Below are positions 60,329-64,000 of a stretch of DNA of 64,000 nucleotides, in pieces. The translations under genes and the position numbers were made by a program. Numbering within the stretch: the first letter of the stretch is position 1; every line of letters begins with the position of its first letter. The notes under the pieces are model-generated. The model was not told where the DNA came from and did no database searches. It saw nothing but the letters and a program-made list of their open reading frames with translations. This DNA is from Rhea pennata (lineage: Eukaryota > Chordata > Aves > Rheiformes > Rheidae), in the NCBI RefSeq assembly GCF_028389875.1, contig NC_084668.1, forward strand, positions 24,782,993-24,846,992, read 5' to 3'.

Positions 60329-61012
60329 TGGAACAGCAAAGTATTGTTTAGTGTCGAACTGCTAATATTATTCCACTGTTCTTGTTGCAAGCTCTGAGTG
60401 CTATCCAGAGTAGGGCGAACTTAAAAAAAAAAAAGGCAATCTTGGGAAGCTCTGTGTAGTGAACTATTGTTACCTAGGCAATTGCTCTGCATGTAATACA
60501 GCAACTCTCCAAGATAATGCGGGAAGGCAAAAGAAGAGGTGAAAATTTGCTTACAGCAAAGGACCCTTATATTGGTATTTTACCTTTAAATATATCCTGC
60601 ATTTCAGCAGCATTGGACTAAATGCGTGCTTCCCCCTTCAATTGTGATATTTGAATGCATTTATTAAAAGATTTGAAGCAAAGTTGGAGTCAAATCTATC
60701 CTTTTATAACGCAAACAAAGACGCATGGCTCATGGTTAATGTTTGGGTAATTACGTGGTCTTAAAGGCTATCTATCTTGGCGTAACCCGAGACCTATTCC
60801 TGTATTTTTTTCTTCTTTCTATGCTCAGCATGAATACGGTGCTACATGTCTTGTGACATTTTATGGGTGATGGTTTAGCAAAGGTGATCTGAATATTTCA
60901 TTTGTAAGCGATTGAATTACCACAGAACAAAAAAAGGCCATTGTTATTCTTTTTTCTTTTCCAGTAGTGAAAGAGGGAGGTCTGACTTTTCATCCCTTTA
61001 GAAATTATCTGG

Positions 61013-61283
61013 TATAAAATCAAGACTATGAATATTAAAAGTGAAAGATCACACCCCAGACACAGGGAAAGCATGTGTTCATAAAAACTGTCTGTATGCA
61101 ATGTGGTCCTCATTCAGAAGGGGCTTCCACCCCATCAGTCTGCCTGCCCGCAGGATTTACCACCAGCTCTCCTCCGTGTTCATCTATCAGATCTGTTCTA
61201 AAGAAATATCACTCGTATGTGGAATACAACAGTAACAAACGTTTTTATTGCAACAGGTTCGGCAGCATGGAAAGACATCTACG
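61013..61283 (+). promoter_or_regulatory. Candidate distal promoter and first exon for the HOXD4/pri-miR-10b transcript
   Basis: TATAAAA at 61013-61019 is a near-perfect TATA box. A start near 61043 would give an exon of about 240 bases ending at a strong donor, ACG/GTGAGTAA, at 61283/61284. Mouse Hoxd4 is known to use a distal promoter several kilobases upstream whose transcript includes miR-10b. The hairpin here lies about 2.9 kb downstream. The assignment is inference from spacing and signals. Confidence 0.35.
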
Positions 61284-62535
61284 GTGAGTAACCTCTCATT
61301 TTTTGCACAGTTGGCGTTGCTTGAAAATGCTGCTTCTTTTCCTCAGATTGGAGCAATTAAACCAGACGTATCCCTGCTGAATATTACTACAAAAAGCTTA
61401 AGTCAGCATGTGAATGCTCTTGGTGTTTCGGTTTGCGGTGTCATGTCCTGGAAAAGCCTAGCTAGCATTAGAGGTAGAGGTACGGTCTCCGTGGGGCTGT
61501 ACAGGTGTCATACCGCTCTTAAGCGCTTTGAAGCAATTAGCAGGGTTACCATTTTAACTTGGTAGAACCATACAGCGCCTCCCCGCGCAAATACTGGATC
61601 TGTCACGTTATACCGCAGCGTCTCATAATCTCGGCTACTCCTCCTCTATTTTTCCAGACGGGATTACAACAGAGTTGTGCTTGTTATCTCATTTTAACCT
61701 CGTTAGAAGTAGCATCATGAATGAATGAGAGGCGTACTGGTATTTGGACGTTGTCAGCATCAGCGAGCCGAGTTGTTAGTCTAGTGGTGCAATTGCATTA
61801 TTCTAAGCAGTAGCATTGATCCTCTGCTCTGGTACAGTCTCTCTGGGCAAATGAGAATCAAATATGGATTTAAACACTGTGAAGAGAATGGATAGCTGAG
61901 CTTATGAGGGCAGCCTTTAGTGCGTTCCGTATTTTTGATGGTTGAAAATGAGCTGAACTGGGGACAGAGGGCGGATGAGGGTGTGGGTGGGAAGAGGGCA
62001 GCTAGATATGGAGCAGGAAATGCTGTTGAACAGTTCTGGCTGCTCTAAGGAGGACTAAATGCATTAGTACCGGTGCTTCAGACTGAGGCTGGCTTGTCTC
62101 TCAAAGCGGAAAAGAAAGCCTGTGATATTTGAAGATTCATTACAGACATACTGCCCTCCCCGCTTCTGCAAACCATGCTCTCGCCGGGAGAATGTACAGG
62201 AGTGAAGCTGTGTTTATTTGCATTTCTCCCTGTTTCCTCTCCAAGCTTTCTGAAAAATCATCTCTTTCTCTACTTCATGCCAGGCTTCTCTTTCTCTTTT
62301 CACTTTACGTTGTGATATTGGATTTTAAGCCCTTTAAAAACGAAATAAACAATTGCCTCCAGCGCTGCTTTTTTAACGTTGTTCCATAGGTAACGTTCCT
62401 CCCCCTGTAGCTCAGCCCTGCGACACATTGATGCACTTGGCATGTTATCCCAGGCCCGTCCCTAAATGTATGGATTTCTTGCTTTCTGCCAACGTACATT
62501 TAGCATACTGATTATGAAGCAGAATACAAAAAGGC

Positions 62536-62543
62536 TGATGGAT
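62536..62543 (+). promoter_or_regulatory. PBX/HOX bipartite-type site
   Basis: TGATGGAT fits the TGATNNAT PBX-HOX consensus used by group 1-4 HOX proteins. It lies about 100 bases upstream of the DR5 element, as expected of an autoregulated anterior Hox enhancer. A single 8-mer match is weak by itself. Confidence 0.35.
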
Positions 62544-62645
62544 CAAAAGCATTTTGTATGGGCAGTTGAACAGGAGGTGAATATATAACGCTTTTGTTCA
62601 TCAATAACTCTTTGGCTTTGACCTGTCTGAGCAAGTCGTGCAATA

Positions 62646-62662
62646 AGGTGAAACACAGGTCA
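62646..62662 (+). promoter_or_regulatory. DR5 retinoic-acid response element upstream of HOXD4
   Basis: AGGTGAAACACAGGTCA is two RAR/RXR half-sites in direct repeat with a five-base spacer. The half-sites AGGTGA and AGGTCA are the same pair reported for the mammalian HOXD4 RARE, which also lies upstream of miR-10b. This element mediates retinoic-acid induction in the hindbrain in other vertebrates. Confidence 0.75.
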
Positions 62663-63917
62663 CAGCGTCTAACAAATATGAAAATGTGTAGTATTAGGCA
62701 GGGCAGGAGCTGCTGCTTCCCCAGCACCGTCGGGGCCGTCGGGGCTCGGGGCTCGCCCACGTGCGAGCCCGGCGCGGGAGGGGTCTGCGCCCGCCCCGTC
62801 CAGCCGGCGCCCCCCGCCCCCGCCCAGGGAGGGGGGCAACGGGGCGCCCCGCTCACAGAGTTGGGTGGAGATTTAAATAATCCGGGAAAAGCGAGACTAG
62901 GGACACCGACTCGTTTGGAGTTGCACTTGCTGTGAAGGAGATGCCACCGCAGTGGTCAGAAAGCAGATGTTTGGAAGCAGCAGCCCCCAGATTAGGCAGC
63001 TGGGAGCTGGAGCCAAGCAGACCAACCGGTGCATGCCGCTCGGATAAACCCAACACCCCCAAATCTGCCCTTCGCAGTGCCTGCGTGTATCGCACCCGCA
63101 CTATTATTTGTCCTTATGTTCCTTGTTTTAAATATTCGAAGGAGAAGAGGTTGCCCGCGGGACAGCAGAGAGGAGCTGGGTCAGACACAATTCATGAACT
63201 TTTGTACTCCTGTGTGCTGCTGTCGACAAAGTAGAAATAATGAAACTTGGTGATATGTTTGTAAATGATTTCGAATGACCTCTCGCCCTGCCCTTCACCA
63301 TAAACGCTACGGCGGGGAGAACCTGGGGAGGGTGCGAGGCTGCGGCTCACACGCAGCCAGCGGGGATAATAACTAGAGCAGCATAATGGGATGAAGGTAA
63401 ATTTGGAAATTCTCTTCTTCCCGAGAGCAGCTAACTCCAGCCTTGAATCTCGTTTTATCCACGAATCGCTGTTTCTGTTGTCGGCTGTTTTGCTTCTGTT
63501 TCGATTTTTTTTTTGTTTGCTTTTAATTCTTTTGTGGGGGAAATTCTAATTAGGTAAAATCTTTTCAGATCTGTGTTAGACTAGACAGATAAAACCCTCT
63601 TTTCTATATGTTTTTAACTATTATTGTTCTAAATAGCGCAATTTGACTACTAGCATCTAGTATCTGTAAACGACAGAGCATTTAAAGTAATCAGCAGGTC
63701 TTACAGAGAATTTGTTAGTCGAAATTCGTCGCTATAAATTGGTACAGAGTCTTAGAGCTCTATTTCATCAATAATAACTACCGTGAATCTTTTCTGAAAT
63801 CCCATCTTTCTGCAAATCCGTATTTCAGAGCTTTATCCCCACAGAATAGTTTGCATTCCTCAGAAGACAGTAAGGAATAAGAGAATTGCAATGACCTGAT
63901 ATACTGTAGACGAAAAC

Positions 63918-64000
63918 AGAATGTTATTACGTTGTCTATATATACCCTGTAGAACCGAATTTGTGTGGTATTCATATAGTCACAGATTCGATTCTAGGGG
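63918..64000 (+). ncRNA. MIR10B: miR-10b precursor (truncated by the window end)
   Basis: The mature 5p sequence is intact at 63943-63965 (starts TACCCTGTAGAACCGAATTT, ends GTG). It is followed by a short loop and the 3p arm from 63982 (ACAGATTCGATTCTAGGGG), of which the last few bases are cut off by the window edge. The arms pair as a hairpin. miR-10b is a conserved microRNA located upstream of HOXD4, which fixes the next gene as HOXD4. The stem start is approximate. Confidence 0.95.

Larger units (their letters stand above)
54001..61012. other. Central HOXD8-HOXD4 spacer
   Basis: Simple repeats lie at about 54400-54420 (GT), 54788-54856 (T-rich) and 60270-60328 (A/GAAA). A 1.4 kb CpG island is at 55540-56950 and smaller GC islands at 58010-58480 and 58940-59060. 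A short segment at 59715-59905 is packed with TTTAT/ATAAA cores. In other vertebrates this interval contains distal promoters and non-coding exons of HOXD3/HOXD4 transcripts and antisense RNAs; I could not identify them with confidence. No protein-coding gene is recognised. Confidence 0.5.
61284..63917. other. Region between candidate distal promoter and miR-10b
   Basis: Mostly AT-rich, unique-looking sequence with one short GC island at about 62720-62860. It contains a DR5 retinoic-acid response element at 62646-62662 and a PBX/HOX-type TGATGGAT at 62536-62543, the combination expected of the HOXD4 upstream neural enhancer. No protein-coding gene is recognised. Confidence 0.5.

Overview
This window holds the posterior half of a vertebrate HoxD cluster. 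In order it contains EVX2 on the minus strand, then HOXD13, HOXD12, HOXD11, HOXD10, HOXD9 and HOXD8, all on the plus strand. The window ends inside the miR-10b hairpin, which lies just upstream of HOXD4 in other vertebrates. Every protein-coding gene appears intact. Each HOX gene has two coding exons, with the homeodomain in the second, and all six introns interrupt a codon after its first base. EVX2 has three coding exons and its homeodomain is split across exons 2 and 3.

The organism is a tetrapod, most likely a sauropsid (bird, crocodilian or turtle). HOXD10 and HOXD12 are very close to amniote orthologues as I remember them. HOXD11 lacks the long Gly/Ala tracts of the mammalian protein and has a short acidic Asp/Glu/Gly tract instead. 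No mammalian SINE or LINE was recognised. The species assignment is inference; the gene identities are secure.

Layout: 1-3470 EVX2; 3471-10443 spacer with GC-rich islands and a CTCF-type motif; 10444-12158 HOXD13; 12159-17970 spacer; 17971-19037 HOXD12; 19038-25430 spacer with a CpG island, a YY1-motif cluster in the position of the human Polycomb element D11.12, and a TG/CA-rich tract; 25431-26856 HOXD11; 26857-34467 mostly AT-rich spacer ending in a CG-only minisatellite; 34468-36878 HOXD10; 36879-40772 spacer with two exon-like segments; 40773-42092 HOXD9; 42093-47256 spacer with a good CTCF-type motif; 47257-48697 HOXD8; 48698-64000 HOXD8-HOXD4 spacer with large CpG islands, a TTTAT-rich segment, a candidate distal promoter and first exon, a DR5 retinoic-acid response element and miR-10b.

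The proteins are sequence-specific transcription factors deployed collinearly along the trunk, limb, genital and gut axes. HOXD8 and HOXD9 act more anteriorly, HOXD13 and EVX2 most posteriorly. I saw no unknown gene family. The observations most worth following are upstream open reading frames abutting or overlapping the start codons of several HOXD genes, a phase-compatible pair of exon-like segments upstream of HOXD9 that starts with a signal-peptide-like reading frame, the YY1 cluster, and the RARE plus distal promoter upstream of miR-10b.
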